Source of the DNA: Magnaporthiopsis rhizophila
Lineage: Eukaryota; Ascomycota; Sordariomycetes; Magnaporthales; Magnaporthaceae
Assembly: GCA_003049465.1 (NCBI GenBank)
Contig: PYSS01000012.1
Coordinates: 1 to 64,000 of the forward strand
Direction of reading: 5' to 3'
DNA length: 64,000 nt
Below, one piece after another: positions 22,512 to 34,179 of this stretch. Each line of letters starts with the position of its first letter. Positions within the stretch are counted from its first letter, which is position 1. The translations under genes and the position numbers were made by a program. Below the pieces are notes generated by a model. It was not told the origin of the DNA. It searched no databases and saw nothing but the letters and a program-made list of their open reading frames with translations.

Positions 22512-23144
22512 AAAGCAAATGAAATGGCATGGCGGTTTCCAAACAGCGACTTATACGTACCCAGTTTGGGCGAAGCCGGGCGAAAAATTCCATAGACTCG
22601 TTATGCCTTCAATGCTCATCACCGGCCCGGACGCGCACTGGCCGAGCAAGCAAGCCATGAGACACCTCGCCGGGCACATAGTGGCCACCAGGCAACTATG
22701 AACACGCACGCTTAAAGGCCGCCTGGCCGGAACATAAGCAGCCCATTCAGCAAGCCCCGGCTGCCAGTGGCGCAGCTTAGAGCCCCAGTTACCCAGCTAT
22801 ATTCGGGGCGGAATTACCCTGCAATCTTTTTGCATGCGCTTTGTACCGACTTTAAAACGAGCTGTCACCCGCCAGGGAAGCAGGCTGGCAGTTCGTGACG
22901 AGGTATGGGCGCCCCACCTATGCAGCCGGCGAACCTAGCCGCACAACCTTCTTGCGGCCCTCGGACTACACGAAAGCCACGTTGCGGAGGGCGGACCGAG
23001 TCCGCTTTGGCTTGGCGGTGTTTTTGAAAGGTAAGGCGCGGAACAAGCAGCCCCGGAATGTTTGAAATCACAGCCAGAGGGAGTGCCCTCGCTGCAGGCG
23101 GGTCCAGACCGGGGCGAAAGGAAGAAGAAGAAGAAGAAGAAGAA

Positions 23145-23180
<36 letters not shown>

Positions 23181-24339
23181 AACTAGACTGCTGCCGCAGG
23201 CGATTTTCAAGCTTGAATAACGTGCTGGATTAAGCGCGGGTTAGATTCTCTATGTGCTCGTCGGGGACAATGTAGTAGCGGGGTGCGGAATTGGGTAGGC
23301 GCCCGGCCGACCAGTTGCCTAATTCGGACGATCGATTTTTAATGCAGGTTCGCACCGAGCCTCACCAAGTTCAGCCCGGGCCGGGTTCACCTTGATGGAA
23401 CAGGGTGGGTCTCTCCCCGTGTTGTTCCGCCTGCCCTCGTTCTAGGTGGTGATAAGAGGGCTGCCTGGGTCAGATCATTCGATTGGGAGGAGAATTGCTT
23501 AATGTTGCGGTGTTTTTGACAGGTGCTTCTGTTAAGACGAATCGCGTTGTAATTAAGTGCGGCTTACGGAATGGGAGTAGCCGTATTCGTTTTAGGGGAG
23601 TATCACGTGCTGGCCTTGCCAACGACAGCGTCATCGTGGTGCTTTCCTCCTTTTCTGGCATGTCTGCCAGCAGAGGCTGGACACGAGGTAACCGGACTTT
23701 TTTCCGCGCTGGCTGCATATGGGGTGTCCGCGGCAGTTGGGCCAAGTAGCCGTGTAGTGGTATATGCGGAGTTCTCGCACGCTATCTGCTGTCGCCTTTC
23801 CCAGGCATGGCGAGCTTTTCTTTTTTCTTTTTTTCTTTTTTTTTTGAAAAACAAAAAGAAAAACGTATTAGCAATCGAAGTGGTATTTTACAACATTAAG
23901 ATAAAATATAAAGAAACGTCGTTACCGGCTCGCCTGACCATTCAAAGCCAAAACACAAACCACCAGAAAAGGACAGAAAAAAATGGCGAAACCCTGCCAT
24001 CATGTTTGGGATCTGACCAAGTCAGACACCAGCCTGCTTCAATGGCATTGCTATTTTTTGCCATTGCCCCAGATCATATATCTGGCAGTGTAAATACTGC
24101 GCAGCTAAGGTGTGCCGCGACTGCGCCGGCGTTTAATATCTGCCGCAGGACGGCTCCCACCCAGGCGGCTTGCCCGGGAGGCGTGCATAGCTTTCTATCT
24201 TGGCAAGAAAGGTGAGCCCTGCGGCCACGACAGAGGATCTGGAATCGGTTAACCACATTGCTAACCCTTATTTTCCAGCTGGGCCCCGCCCGTGTCAGCC
24301 AAGGGCACGGGCGCGGGTGACGTCTCCATTGCGGGCGGT
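22512..24339. other. Accessory-island sequence without a supported gene
   Basis: Several short open stretches with intron-like borders occur (for example an open plus-strand segment at ~22870-23030 ending at a GTAAGG). None could be assembled into a gene. A GAA/GAT microsatellite lies at 23116-23181, and an alternating T-rich/A-rich low-complexity block lies at about 23818-23866. Confidence 0.4.
23116..23181 (+). repeat. Compound (GAA)n(GAT)n microsatellite
   Basis: About ten GAA/GAAG units followed by about twelve GAT units. This is a simple repeat, not in a supported gene. Confidence 0.85.
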
Positions 24340-24970
24340 TTAGGCAGACTTTCCTCACGAGGTTCCTTTGTGACAAGCGTTTGTCGTTGGCAAAAGAGAA
24401 GATCTTTAATGAGATCATGGGCTTCACTCAGAAGCCTGGAGAGCAGTTCCCGACATACCACAAGCGAGCAGCGAAGTTCAGCCAGACGACGACCGACGAT
24501 GTCCCAAACGTTAGCCGGCCACCAATCTCGTGAGGTGGATGCCGGATGGTGAGGATGGCGCGGACACTATAGCCCGCCTCGAGGACTCGTTGGTCGATCA
24601 AGGCCCGATGTCCGACTACAGTCGCGAGCTCAATGGAGGCAACATTCAAAGAAGATCTTTAGCTTGGACTTGGTCAAGGCAGGACTCGATCCAGCCGGCG
24701 AGCACTCGCAGAGCATTAAAGACCTGAGGGAAGCTCTGGAGGCATGGCATTGCAACCGGCCGCAGCGCGTCCTGGAGCACGATAGGACACAGGACCCTCG
24801 GCCTCGAAGGAGGCTCTGTGATGAGTCGAGACCCCATGGAAGAATGGTAGGGCCAAACCGTCGTTCGTTTGGCCCGACTGCGGAGACGATGGACATTTCG
24901 CCGACAAGTGCACAAAGCCACTGGATAAGGAGGGTCTGGACAGGCGGTGGAAAGGAAGGCAGCTAGATCA
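24340..24970 (+). mobile_element. Decayed LTR-retrotransposon gag remnant
   Basis: One frame reads 'FLTRFLCDKRLSLAKEKIFNEI', 'MGFTQKPGEQFPTYHKRAAKF', the Q-x-x-G-E-x-(V/F)-x-x-Y spacing seen in capsid/gag regions of Ty3-like elements. About 400 nt later another frame reads 'DCGDDGHFADKC', matching C-x4-H-x4-C of a gag zinc knuckle whose first Cys is replaced (Trp in 'WPDC'). Stops and frame changes separate the two parts. No integrase or reverse-transcriptase motif and no LTR pair was found nearby, so only a fragment is claimed. Confidence 0.4.
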
Positions 24971-26228
24971 TCCAGATCCAAAGATGAAACCGCCACTCCC
25001 CCAGCCCCTGTCACCGGCGCTACGGAGGCAGACGCGAGAACTGAATGATCCAGCCATACCAACCCCGTCATCACGCAAACACAGAACAAGGGCTTTGAAT
25101 CTTCAACCCATGAGCGCATTACGTCGCTGGCCGCTCGAGGCCACCCGGCCGGGTGCACCCAGCCGTATTCTTCAGGTCGAGATCCTTTGCAGCGACCCGT
25201 ATAGACGCGTCTACCCGGTGCGCGTCTACAACCCTTGTCGCCGCTTGACGTAGAGGTAACTCGCCCATTCGTGGAATCACATCTACCCACGCGACATTTA
25301 AAAGGAAACTGGGCCCCAGGGGATGATTGCGTGTGGCTCCCAGCCAGTTGACATGGTCAACGTCGTGAGCCAGAACACCTGTGCACACTGATCCATCGTT
25401 TATACGCAACTCATCACCAAAGTTGTATGCCGACCTTTTCCGTGCGATAGAAAGAGCGAGAAAATGTGGAAGTTTGTTCTCCTGAAGACCCGAAGGCGGT
25501 CCATGCCTTGATGAAACGGGTGCCGACTCCCAGCCGGACAGCCTAGCGTGACGCCCGGGTATATCATCCAGGCGTCGTTGACGCTAGACGCATACATGAG
25601 GAAGCCTCACGCCACATGCAAAACGATTCGGGCTAGTGATGAGGTCACCCACCAGAGTGTCCATAGAGAATCCAGTTGAGCGGTGACGCCGTTGAGCTCG
25701 ACATGCACTCGGGGAACAGGGGGCTGGCTGCCTTACACCCCTGGGCGAGTAAGAACCAATCCCGAATGCATGCCCAGCTCGAGCTGCATGCCCCAAGCGG
25801 ACGCCCCGCTCTCTGGGTGAGTGGCCCCCTGCGAGGACAGCGTAGATCGGTGTATCTGATCATCCTCCTTCCAGCAAAGGTCTAGTGAAAAGTAACAGGC
25901 CGTGACGAAATGATGAGGCGGAGGAACCTTGGGCGGTGCCATTCCCATATAAGTAACCGACCACTCCAAACCACGTCGCACCACCCCAATCCCGGCCGGC
26001 CGCCTATCCCCGCGAGGCAAGGAGGGACCAGGCCTTCGACAACCACGGAAACATCTTGGGCCACATCGCCGGGGATGGGGCTGTTCTTGAAGTGCGTGAC
26101 GGTCAGGCGTGGGTATTAAACTAGCCGCACCTTTAAAAAACGCAAATCCCCACTCCATCCCACATTCGCAGCCTTTTTCTTACGGGCGCCTCCCGATCGA
26201 CCAGCCAGCCCAATAGCACCGAGCCAAG
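24971..26228. other. Accessory-island sequence without a supported gene
   Basis: Open stretches are short and interrupted on both strands. Possibly the downstream remains of the retrotransposon, but no pol motif was seen. Confidence 0.35.
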
Positions 26229-26603
26229 ATGACGAACCCGGTGGCCGTCGGGTTGGGTAGAGCCGAAGTCATTAGATGGACTAAGGAGCGCTTCGGATTG
26301 CGCGCTTTAAAAAGCACTTTGGAAGGGCATTCCATGCGTCGCGGCCAAGGAGGCTGCGCAGCTTTGCAGGAGATTCACAAAGGATTCACCAGCCGAACTT
26401 ACACAAGGGAGAAGAATACGAGGTATATCGGTTAGTACACCCGGGCAGTAATTTATCGCGATAATGCTTCAAGTTTAACGTAAATGTGTAGGTCGGGTGA
26501 AGCGACGTACGTGGCTGTTTACTGCGGAAAAGATATTCTCGCCGCTTTCGGTATCACCGCCGCCCTCGCCAACACTGGAACCGCTGAGGAACTGGACACT
26601 TGA
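26229..26603 (+). CDS. Small two-exon orphan gene, 101 aa
   Basis: Exons 26229-26422 and 26492-26603 are joined across a 69-nt intron (GTATAT donor, GTAG acceptor) in compatible phase. The product starts 'MTNPVAVGLGRAEVIRWTK' and has a central 'MRRGQGGCAALQEIHKGFTS' segment. It continues across the junction into 'RSGEATYVAVYCGKDILAAF' and ends 'ALANTGTAEELDT'. The junction yields a natural beta/alpha-looking sequence, which supports the splice. A second donor (GTTAGT, 26431) would give a less natural 107-residue protein. No signal peptide, membrane segment or known motif. The small size and island location fit a lineage-specific gene. Confidence 0.5.
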
Positions 26604-27571
26604 CGGTTGCTGAGCAAACTGCTGGATCAAGCACGAAGGGTGCGGGGAGAAAAGAGAATGGCGTCGCAAAGGGGGCGTATGGGTCGAATGTCTACGGCTT
26701 CCCAGACGAGCATCGACAAGATACTACTTCCCTTCAGCACGATCCCCACTCGAGCCTCTCACCCGACTGCAGGCGGCAGCGACAACAAATGTGGAGCTAG
26801 AGATTAGACGTTAGCAGTTGTATGTAAATAGGCGCCGAATAAGTATTCACAAGCTGCAGTCGATACGACACAGCCTGGCGGGTTGGGGCGGGCAGCTCGA
26901 GAGCGGGTGTGCGCATTTTGCGCTCACGCCCACCGTGCTTGATCCGCGACAACAGGGAAACCGGGCGAGCGAGCCTCGGGCACAGCACCAAGCCGACCCT
27001 GGAGAGGGCCCAGGAGGAAACACCTCCCAGGTAACCCCATCGCTTAACGCACCTTGGGAAGTAGGAAGCGTCCTCCACAGCATACACGATTTTTCCGGCG
27101 AGTGACGCGGCAACCACCCCAGCACCCCCTTGGCGGAACTCCCCAGCTCACTCACTTGGCTCGTATCTTAGTTCCGGCGCGTTCGGTCGAAGGCCGCATA
27201 AGGACCAGACTAGACGCCGTCTTTTGCACCAGGGCGTCGAGGTGTCAGACTCCGAAGGCCAGCCCCGCGCCAACTCGAAAGAGGTTGAGTGAGCGCCAGC
27301 CTTGCCCACCTCCACACGGCTCACCTTATATTGTGCTAGGCTACGTATAGCCCTTCCAGCTCCCGCGCTGCCTGCTGGGGTTCATCGCGCCGATCGGTAA
27401 GGCTCTTGGGATGAATCCCTTTGACCGCTCACAACATATGTGTATATATACCCCCGTTCCCATTTTTTTTTTCTCTGAGGAAGGGACTTTCAAATCACAG
27501 CCCTCCAAGCAGCTTTATCTATTAATCAGAAAGCCGTCACCTCCTTCTCGACACCCTCGGCATCTCGCGCG
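26604..27571. other. Intergenic/island sequence upstream of the poly-C tract
   Basis: Short ORFs only (for example a 49-codon frame starting at 26658 and a Pro-rich frame entering the poly-C). No supported gene. Confidence 0.35.
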
Positions 27572-27755
<184 letters not shown>

Positions 27756-27961
27756 AGCGCCTTCTCGCCGAGGAGGGCGAGGGTAGGTAAGCGAAACATG
27801 ATTAATCCCCGATAACAACCGTGTCTTTCGGCCTTTCTAACAACCGACGCAGCTCTGGCCGTTCGTCCCAAGCCGCCGATCTCATGATGCCAACCATCCT
27901 GGGTGTCCGCCGCGGCCGGCATCGCGCCCTAGCCGAACCAGCCCGGGCGTCCCACGCCCAT

Positions 27962-28038
27962 CCCCCCCCCCCCCCNNNNNNNNNNNNNNNNNNNNNNNNN
28001 NNNNNNNNNNNCCCCCCCCCCCCCCCCCCCCCCCCCCC
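27962..28038. other. Assembly gap: poly-C, 36 N, poly-C
   Basis: C at 27962-27975, N at 27976-28011, C at 28012-28038. Any gene model crossing this interval is unreliable. Confidence 0.95.
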
Positions 28039-28440
28039 TAAGGCGGGCCAACAAGCCCAAGGACTTCAGCAAGGTGTACAGCAAGAGGCTCAACAGACAA
28101 CGCTCGGTTCGGAAGCGCGTCGCCCGACGGTGCGGCACCAACACGCAGCCGGAACGCCCACCGACCCACACGACTTCCCGCTTTACGGAACACAGTTTGT
28201 TACAGCGCCTTCCGCCGCCGTCGGCGACAGCGCGCTCACTGTTTTCTGTGACGTAGATGGATATTGTTGCGTTGAAGCCGAAGGCGCACCTCCGGACTCA
28301 ACTATTGATCAAACACCAGCCGACGCCGAAGAAAGGTCGAAACGGATTATGAAATGGATGGAAGGCATTGTCGAACCTTTGAAAGCCGGAGGGACTAAAA
28401 GTAGGATGTTGGAGAGAGACGGTATTATGTTAGATGCTAA
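28039..28440 (+). CDS. Possible exon of an orphan gene abutting the gap
   Basis: An open frame from the gap edge gives ~134 residues: a Gln-rich start, then 'FPLYGTQFVTAP', 'ALTVFCDVDGYCCVEAEGAP' and 'AEERSKRIMKWMEGIVEPLKAGG'. The composition is natural up to about 28440, where a T-rich, intron-like stretch begins (pyrimidine tract then TTTGCAG at ~28471). The 5' part is lost in the gap and the 3' exon is unclear. No family was recognised. Confidence 0.3.
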
Positions 28441-29192
28441 TGTGCGGTTTTTTTTTTTCGTGCGCCTTTGCAGCGTCCATTTCTTCCCTTGCCACGTTCT
28501 TCCGCTGTTGCCTTTCGTGCAGGGCCTCGTCGTAGCCCGTTGGCAGGAGCGCCACTGCCTGCCGTCTTTCTGTCGGTGGGGCCTCTCGGCGGCCGTCTCC
28601 CCGTCAGGTGGGCGTTCGGCGGTCATGAGCGCTTTGCTCGACGAGGCTCAACGGTCCGGAAAAGTACATAAAATAAGCACGGAGAAGAACAGCAAACAAT
28701 GGCAAACCAGTGCAACAGCTCGACGGCTTGAATTGGGCGGGCGTTTCTGCGGCTACGAAAATAAGGAGAAAAAAAAACATGAGAAAAGGACAAAAGCTTA
28801 CTGTCCAGCCTCTCGGGTGGACAGCTACGAAACCTCGAAAAGTGTTTACTTCGCGACGGGAGTTGGACGCGTCAGAAACCCCGGAGGAATGCCGGGGCTC
28901 GAGCCAGCGACCCAAGCGGCTAACGTAGCGGAGTACGGGTAGGGTCCCGGTGTCGACTCGACCTATCCTCATAACCGCTACATCAACTTGACGTCTCTCT
29001 GGTTCGGTGTCTACAGCGAGCACGCAGGCGGAGGCCGCAGAGAAAAGAAGGAGCGATGGGCATGGGTTTGGTTCGCGTCGCGTGTATGTACATGGAAAAT
29101 GCAAGTACCAAAAGCACGTGAAGGTGGAAAAAAAAAACAAAAACCCATGCGTAAAAGAATAATTCATCAGCGTCATGCCGGCATTCATTCCC
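28441..29192. other. Region between the island ORF and the MFS gene
   Basis: No supported gene. Contains the 3' flank of the MFS gene. Confidence 0.45.
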
Positions 29193-30916
29193 TCAGTAAA
29201 CAAACCTCCACCCACGCTCGTTGCCCGAATTCTCAGACCAGCCCTCGGCCTCGTCGAGGCGCCTGTTGAGCACGACGGCCCTCCAGCGGGCCAGCACGGC
29301 CGATACCACAACACAGAGGCAGCCGAAGAGGATGATGCCGCCGCCCATGCGATAGTAGGGCTCCTGGGAGCGCGGGAAGAAGAAGGGCGTGAACCAGTGG
29401 CTGGTCTGGCTGATGCAATTGGCGATGGCCACCAGCGCCGCCTTCTTGGCACGGGGCGCGGGCACCACGGTCGTCTCCCAGGACAGCTGCAGGTTGAGGC
29501 CCGAGTAGGTGCCCGAGATGAGGAGGACGAGTCCGACGTAGCGGACGGGGACGCTGAGGGTGGCGATGAGCATGGCGCAACCCGCGGCGGACGCGATTAT
29601 GGGCCCGACCACGTGCCAGAAGCTCTCCTGGAACTTTCCTGAGGACCAGGCCAGGCCGCAGGCGGCCAGGTAGGCGATGGCGTAGGGCGGGGCCTGGATC
29701 AGATAGGTCTGGAGCTTGCTGAAGTTGAAGGTCTTCATGATGGACGGTAAAAAGTCCTTGAAGGACTGCGCCGTGACGAGAGCGAAGTGCATCATGCAAA
29801 ATATCCAGGTGAAGGGGTCCTTGGCCGCTGACTTCAGCCCGTCCCAGATGCCGCCGTTCGTCTCCTCGACGCCGCCGTTGGAGTTGAGGACCCGGTACAG
29901 CGCCATCTCGCGCTCCTGCTCGTCCAGGAACTTGGAGTTCTCGGGCCAGGCGGGTAGCACGAAGTAGGCGGCCAGGGCCACGACGACGGACGCGATGCCC
30001 TCGATGAGGAAGAACCACTGCCAGGACTTGAGGCCGGCACTGTGTCGGGGTGTTAGTTAAGATCGTTGAAGTCGTGTTGAGGCGTAGGTTTCTGATATCA
30101 TAGGTGAGAAGAGAGAAACCTACATTCCGCCCATGTTCTCCAGGATTCCCGCAGCCAGGAAGCCCGACAGGATGTTGGACATGGTGTTGCCAGCGTGCCA
30201 GATGGCCATGCGCAACGGGTTCTCCTCTTTGGTGTACCATGACGAGGTCCTGGAATTGGGTTCTCAAAGTCAGCAAAAATGTCCCCGCGAGAACGAGCCC
30301 TCGCGCTTATCTTTCGTCACTCACATTAATGTGATGCCAGGGAAGAAGGGCGCCTCGCAGAATCCGATGAAGCAGCGGCAGAGAGCAAAAGCCCATGGTC
30401 TGTTGGTGTCGTCCGTTAGCAGTGTTCTCGACGTGAAAAAAAAAGGGAAAACGAGACGCAAACTCACGCTCTAAGCGACGACATGGCCAAAGTACCAGCG
30501 CTCCACAACAACATAACAGTGGCCAGGAACCAGTTGGGCTTGACCTTTGACAGGAGCAGGTTCCCGGGGAGCTGGCCGAGCAGGTACCCGACGTAAAACG
30601 CCGATATCCCCGCGTTCCACTCCGTGTCGGACATGTGGCAGTCCTCCTGGAGGCCGGCGAGCCGGGCGTTGGAGACGTTGATGCGGTCCAGGTAATTCAT
30701 GAGGAACATGACGGTGAGCATGGGCATCATCTTCCAGTCGATCTTGCGCACGACGCGTTTGTTGAGCGCCGCCATCTGGTCCGCGCTCAGGTCCCGGAGC
30801 GTGTCGAACCGGGCCTGGATCTCGATCGAGGGTATGTGCCGGGGTCGCCCCTCGTCCGGGCTCACGACGCCGGCCTCCTCGTACACGCTGGTGCTGGCCT
30901 TCTCATCGCGAGACAT
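29193..30916 (-). CDS. MFS transporter, anion:cation symporter (Dal5/allantoate permease-like) family
   Basis: Four exons (30916-30468, 30399-30325, 30249-30124, 30039-29193), all GT-AG and in phase, give 498 aa. A ~60-residue acidic/polar N-terminus precedes helix 1 and 'LMNYLDRINVSNARLAGLQEDCHM', the signature loop of fungal ACS-family carriers. 'YLLGQLPGNLLLSKVKPNWFL' and 'RCFIGFCEAPFFPGI' (helices 2-5) and 'SWYTKEENPLRMAIWHAGNT' follow. A six-helix second half ends 'NERGWRFVY', a C-terminus usual for this family. Members import small organic anions (allantoate, nicotinate, pantothenate, dicarboxylates and others) at the plasma membrane with protons. The substrate is not visible in the sequence. 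Neighbouring PrpF-like and tricarboxylate-carrier genes suggest a di- or tricarboxylate. Confidence 0.93.
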
Positions 30917-31151
30917 GGCTGCTGCTGTTGTTGTTGTTGTTGTTGTTGTCTCGGCTAGGGAGCGAGGATGGCGGGAAGGGATCTGCTGCTGCTGCTGGCA
31001 GGTCTACTCTGTCAAAGAAGAAGAAGACGAAGAGGTGAAAGGCAGACGACCCCGATTGCGAGAAAGGTAACTTGCGGGGGGCAGGCGTCCGGCCGATGAG
31101 ACCAGGAACCAAGTGACATCGGCCAGAACCCACGAGGCCGGGTCCCCCTCG

Positions 31152-31159
31152 CTTTTATA
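31152..31159 (-). promoter_or_regulatory. Possible TATA box of the MFS gene
   Basis: Reads TATAAAAG on the minus strand, about 236 nt upstream of the ATG at 30916. Directly upstream lies the CCCC-rich inverted repeat at 31182-31218. Confidence 0.4.
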
Positions 31160-31181
31160 CAAACGGGGAGTAGTTTCTCGA

Positions 31182-31242
31182 GAGTCTTCCCCGTTTCCCT
31201 CCCCGTGGGGAAAGACTCGGCACTACTCTTCCCCGCATGGGG
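31182..31242. promoter_or_regulatory. C-rich inverted-repeat block in the MFS promoter
   Basis: GAGTCTTCCCC (31182-31192) faces GGGGAAAGACTC (31207-31218), an inverted repeat with one extra A. A third partial copy, CTCTTCCCC, is at 31226-31234 and ends in CCCCGC, which on the minus strand fits the CreA consensus SYGGRG. This suggests regulation of the MFS gene by carbon source or stress, but is inferred from motifs only. Confidence 0.4.
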
Positions 31243-32097
31243 TCGGTCAACCCGAACGGTCTCCAAGACCAAGACTCTTTTTTTGCCTCCTCAGCTGACC
31301 GACCGTCCGATCGACCGCCCCCTTGTGTGTGCGGCTACTACTAGTGACATCGGTCTAACGGATCAAGGAACCGTTCGTTCCACAGCTCGTCATCGTTTCC
31401 TAGCGCCACCCATGGCGTGCATTGTTTTTGGGGCTAACGCGAGGCGCGACAGGTGTTGTTCGGTGCGGAGTTTTTTTTCGCAGCTTTGGGCTTGAAATGG
31501 AACAGACGATAAACTTGTTAGTCTCGTGAGGGGGTGCTCAGGTTAGCGCAACCTTCTTCCCGCGGGATCAAGGGTGGGTGGTTAAGCGATTATCCATCCA
31601 CGTGCGGCCATTGGGGTCGAAATTTCTACGGGTCCAGTACTGCGGCAACTCGTGCTCGGTGGTTCTACGGGCAGTCAGTCAGCGCCGCAACCCGCGGGGT
31701 CACCCCTACTGTATTAGAAGATGCCAAGACGGGATCTCCGCTTCCATCGTCCAAGACGCTCGGCCTCACTGCGAACCTTAACCGCCAAACTGCCATGCCC
31801 ACATGGAAGGAGCATGGAAATAAATAAAAAAAAAAAATTAAAAAAAAAAAAGGCTAGAATAAAAGAACATATTGCTGATTCGTTATGGATGTGACGTGAC
31901 ATGCATGCAGACAACACGGCTGAGCTGGGTATGATGTCATGCAGCCAGTCAGCCTCGGGACAATGGACGACTGCCAATCCAATATCAACAAACTCCCCAT
32001 AATGCAAATGTCGTTGCCATATTTACCACAGTAGATACACGTAGATAGCCTATTTACATCACCTGGGCGGCTGTTCTAAAGTCCGACTGAAATGATT
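31243..32097. other. Rest of the MFS upstream region and 3' flank of the PrpF-like gene
   Basis: No coding ORF supported. Contains the palindromic sites described separately and A-rich runs at about 31826-31851. Confidence 0.5.
31557..31568. promoter_or_regulatory. Candidate cluster-regulator site TTCCCGCGGGAT
   Basis: Palindromic core CCCGCGGG, 640 nt upstream of the MFS start. A second CCCGCGGG core is at 31691-31698. Matches the sites at 34132, 34180 and 37578. Confidence 0.5.
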
Positions 32098-33492
32098 CTA
32101 TGCATAGTACAAGATGTTCCCCTCAAAGATCCTCCTCGCCGTCCTCGACACCACCCCTCTGTCCACCCTCGCCCTGCCCTCGGCATCAAACTCCACCACG
32201 GCCTCGACGCTAACGACGCCCGTCGGGTGGCCCACGTGCACCATCCGCCTCACAGTCGTTGACTTGCTGGACGCAGCACTCCCACCTGTTTTTCCATCGT
32301 CAACCATGCTCGCCGGACTGGGAGTCCTCTCCGGTGTCGGGATCCCATAACTCATCCTCGAGAAATTGCCCTTAGCGGCGGCGGCGGCAGCGGCAGCGGC
32401 AGCGGCAGGAACGGTTCTCGGGATGCACACCGCCGACGCGATGCAGACGGCGCCCGTCATCTGCAGCGTCGGGTGCGGCTTGCCCATGCTGAATGCCTGC
32501 ACCATGATAGTTTGCGACGGGTCTTGCGCCGCGTGGATGACCATGATCTTGGGCGTGCCTCTGGACCCGCCCGCGGCTTCCCACGTGGGCGCCAGTCCCA
32601 TCCTGACCGCCCCAGCCCGACGGATCGCCTCCATATACGTCATGTATGTTTCTGAGTCGGCTTTCAATGGCCTGACATGGTCGGGGAGTGAGTTGGCGTT
32701 CACAAGCACGCACGGATTGGCGCAGTCGATCAGGGTTGCCTCGACCGTGAAGGACGGCAGGCCACTCTCGGCCTCGTCGACCGTCACGTCCTCGACACGC
32801 TGCTCGTCGCCGGACGGGAACAGCTTATCAGTCATGCTCCCAGCAGGGTCGACAAAGGCCACCTTGACTTCGCTGCCCGAGCCCTTGGCGCCCGCAATAA
32901 CAAAATCGCCGTCCTCTTCAAAGTCGCCGCTCTCGGTCAGCTCCACAGTCTCGACCATGACGCGCTTGGTATTGGTGTTGTAAACGCGCACGTCCATCTG
33001 TATACCGGTTTTGTATCAGTACGGTGTTGCGTTGAACAAATCCAGGCACAAAGGAGAAACCAAAATCTTACTTACCGTCCTTTTCCCCGGCTTTGGCCTG
33101 ACCAAGCCCTCCTGGACCGCAAACGGCCCAACCCCCGCAGCCATGTTTCCACAGCTGCCGTTGAAATCGATAACGTCCTTGCCGACGGCGACCTGGGCGA
33201 ACGTGTAATCAACGTCAACGCCCGGTATGCTGGACGGTCCAACCACAGCTACCTTTGACGTCGTCGAGGTGGCGCCCCCTACGCCGTCGATCTGGCGGGG
33301 GTCGCCCAGGGAGGACCCCATGGCGGCCAGGAGAGCTGGCTTCCAGTCGTCCATGGTCTGACCGGGCAGGTCCCTGCGGTGGAGAAAGAGGCCGCGCGAC
33401 GTGCCGGCCCGCATCATGACGGCGGGTAGCACGTGCCGCGTTCTCCTTTTGTGCTGCTGCTGTTGAACTTCGGGCATCCTGACCCTGAGCAT
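32098..33492 (-). CDS. PrpF / aconitate-isomerase-family protein
   Basis: Two exons, 33492-33076 and 32997-32098, joined in phase 0, give 438 aa. The N-terminal domain has 'LPAVMMRAGTSRGLFLHRRDLP', the start typical of PrpF (DUF453) proteins. 'GVGGATSTTSKVAVVGPS' and 'VDFTYAQV'-like sequence follow. The conserved Cys is in 'DFNGSCGNMAAGVGPFAV'. The C-terminal domain carries 'DCANPCVLVNANSL' with the second Cys-containing loop, then 'GTPKIMVIHAAQDP' and 'GHPTGVVSVEAVVEF'. The fold is diaminopimelate-epimerase-like. Known relatives isomerise 2-methylaconitate (PrpF), 3-methylitaconate, 4-oxalomesaconate or aconitate (Ustilago Adi1, cis- to trans-aconitate). A poly-Ala stretch in the C-terminal half is an insertion. 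No mitochondrial targeting signal is obvious, so it is probably cytosolic. Substrate is an inference from its neighbours. Confidence 0.88.
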
Positions 33493-34131
33493 CCAAGGGG
33501 GCAGGGAAGACGGTGGGAAAGAAGCTGTGACCTTGTCAGCTTTTTAGGTTCCCGATTTGGTGGTAGTCGTGATCTCGGGTTGTTAACGACAGCAAGTTAG
33601 ACAAATGGGGCAACACATACTGTCGATGATGAGGGCTGGGTTCGTATGGATCGAAGACAGACTCCTAGTGGCAGCAAGTCCACCGAGATTGTTGGTGCCA
33701 AGATGACTGGTGGATGAGGAAGAAGCAAAAGCCAGGGAGATGCGTTGGGATCTCACTCTGGTATTGAGCAGGGCCGTCTTCCGCAAGCAGGACTTCATCC
33801 GCGAGTTTCGTCTTAAACTGATGGGTACGTGGGTTTCCACGGGAAAGAAAGGGCATGAGCTCGCAGTGTGCAGTTCGTTCGTAAGGTGGAAAACGCAAAC
33901 CAACGGAATATGGGATGGTTGCAAAAGGCTGGGCAAAGATCGGACACATATGTAGTCAGCCGCAAGCAACTGGGCGCCATTTTGAAAATCTGACATGGCG
34001 AAGGATCCCCGGACTTCTCTCATGTTCTTCCGTTATACACACGGAAAGACCGAGTGAACCGGCGGAACCGGCGGCAGGCCCTGCCTGGCCTTCTCAGTGG
34101 AGAAAAGTGATGCGGCATCGACTCGTTCTTG

Positions 34132-34142
34132 TTCCGCGGGAA
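34132..34142. promoter_or_regulatory. Candidate regulator site TTCCGCGGGAA (copy 1)
   Basis: Identical to copy 2 at 34180-34190. Differs from the 12-bp palindrome at 37578 only by one C. About 640 nt upstream of the PrpF-like start. Confidence 0.5.
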
Positions 34143-34179
34143 GGCTTTGGTCGGCAGAGTGGCCCCCACGGATTTTAGG

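Noticed and set aside
22005..22595. 196-codon plus-strand frame with GWNAF repeats
   Set aside because: Arises because the 81-bp repeat has no stops in several frames; the minus-strand frame has a cleaner architecture (ATG, tail anchor). Not fully excluded.
28870..28950. tRNA-like 'GCTCGAGCC' loop on the minus strand
   Set aside because: Resembles a T-loop, but no acceptor stem, D-arm or anticodon arm can be drawn around it.
29233..30276. 347-codon minus-strand frame inside the MFS gene
   Set aside because: Out-of-frame shadow of the last exons; Arg/His/Pro-rich.
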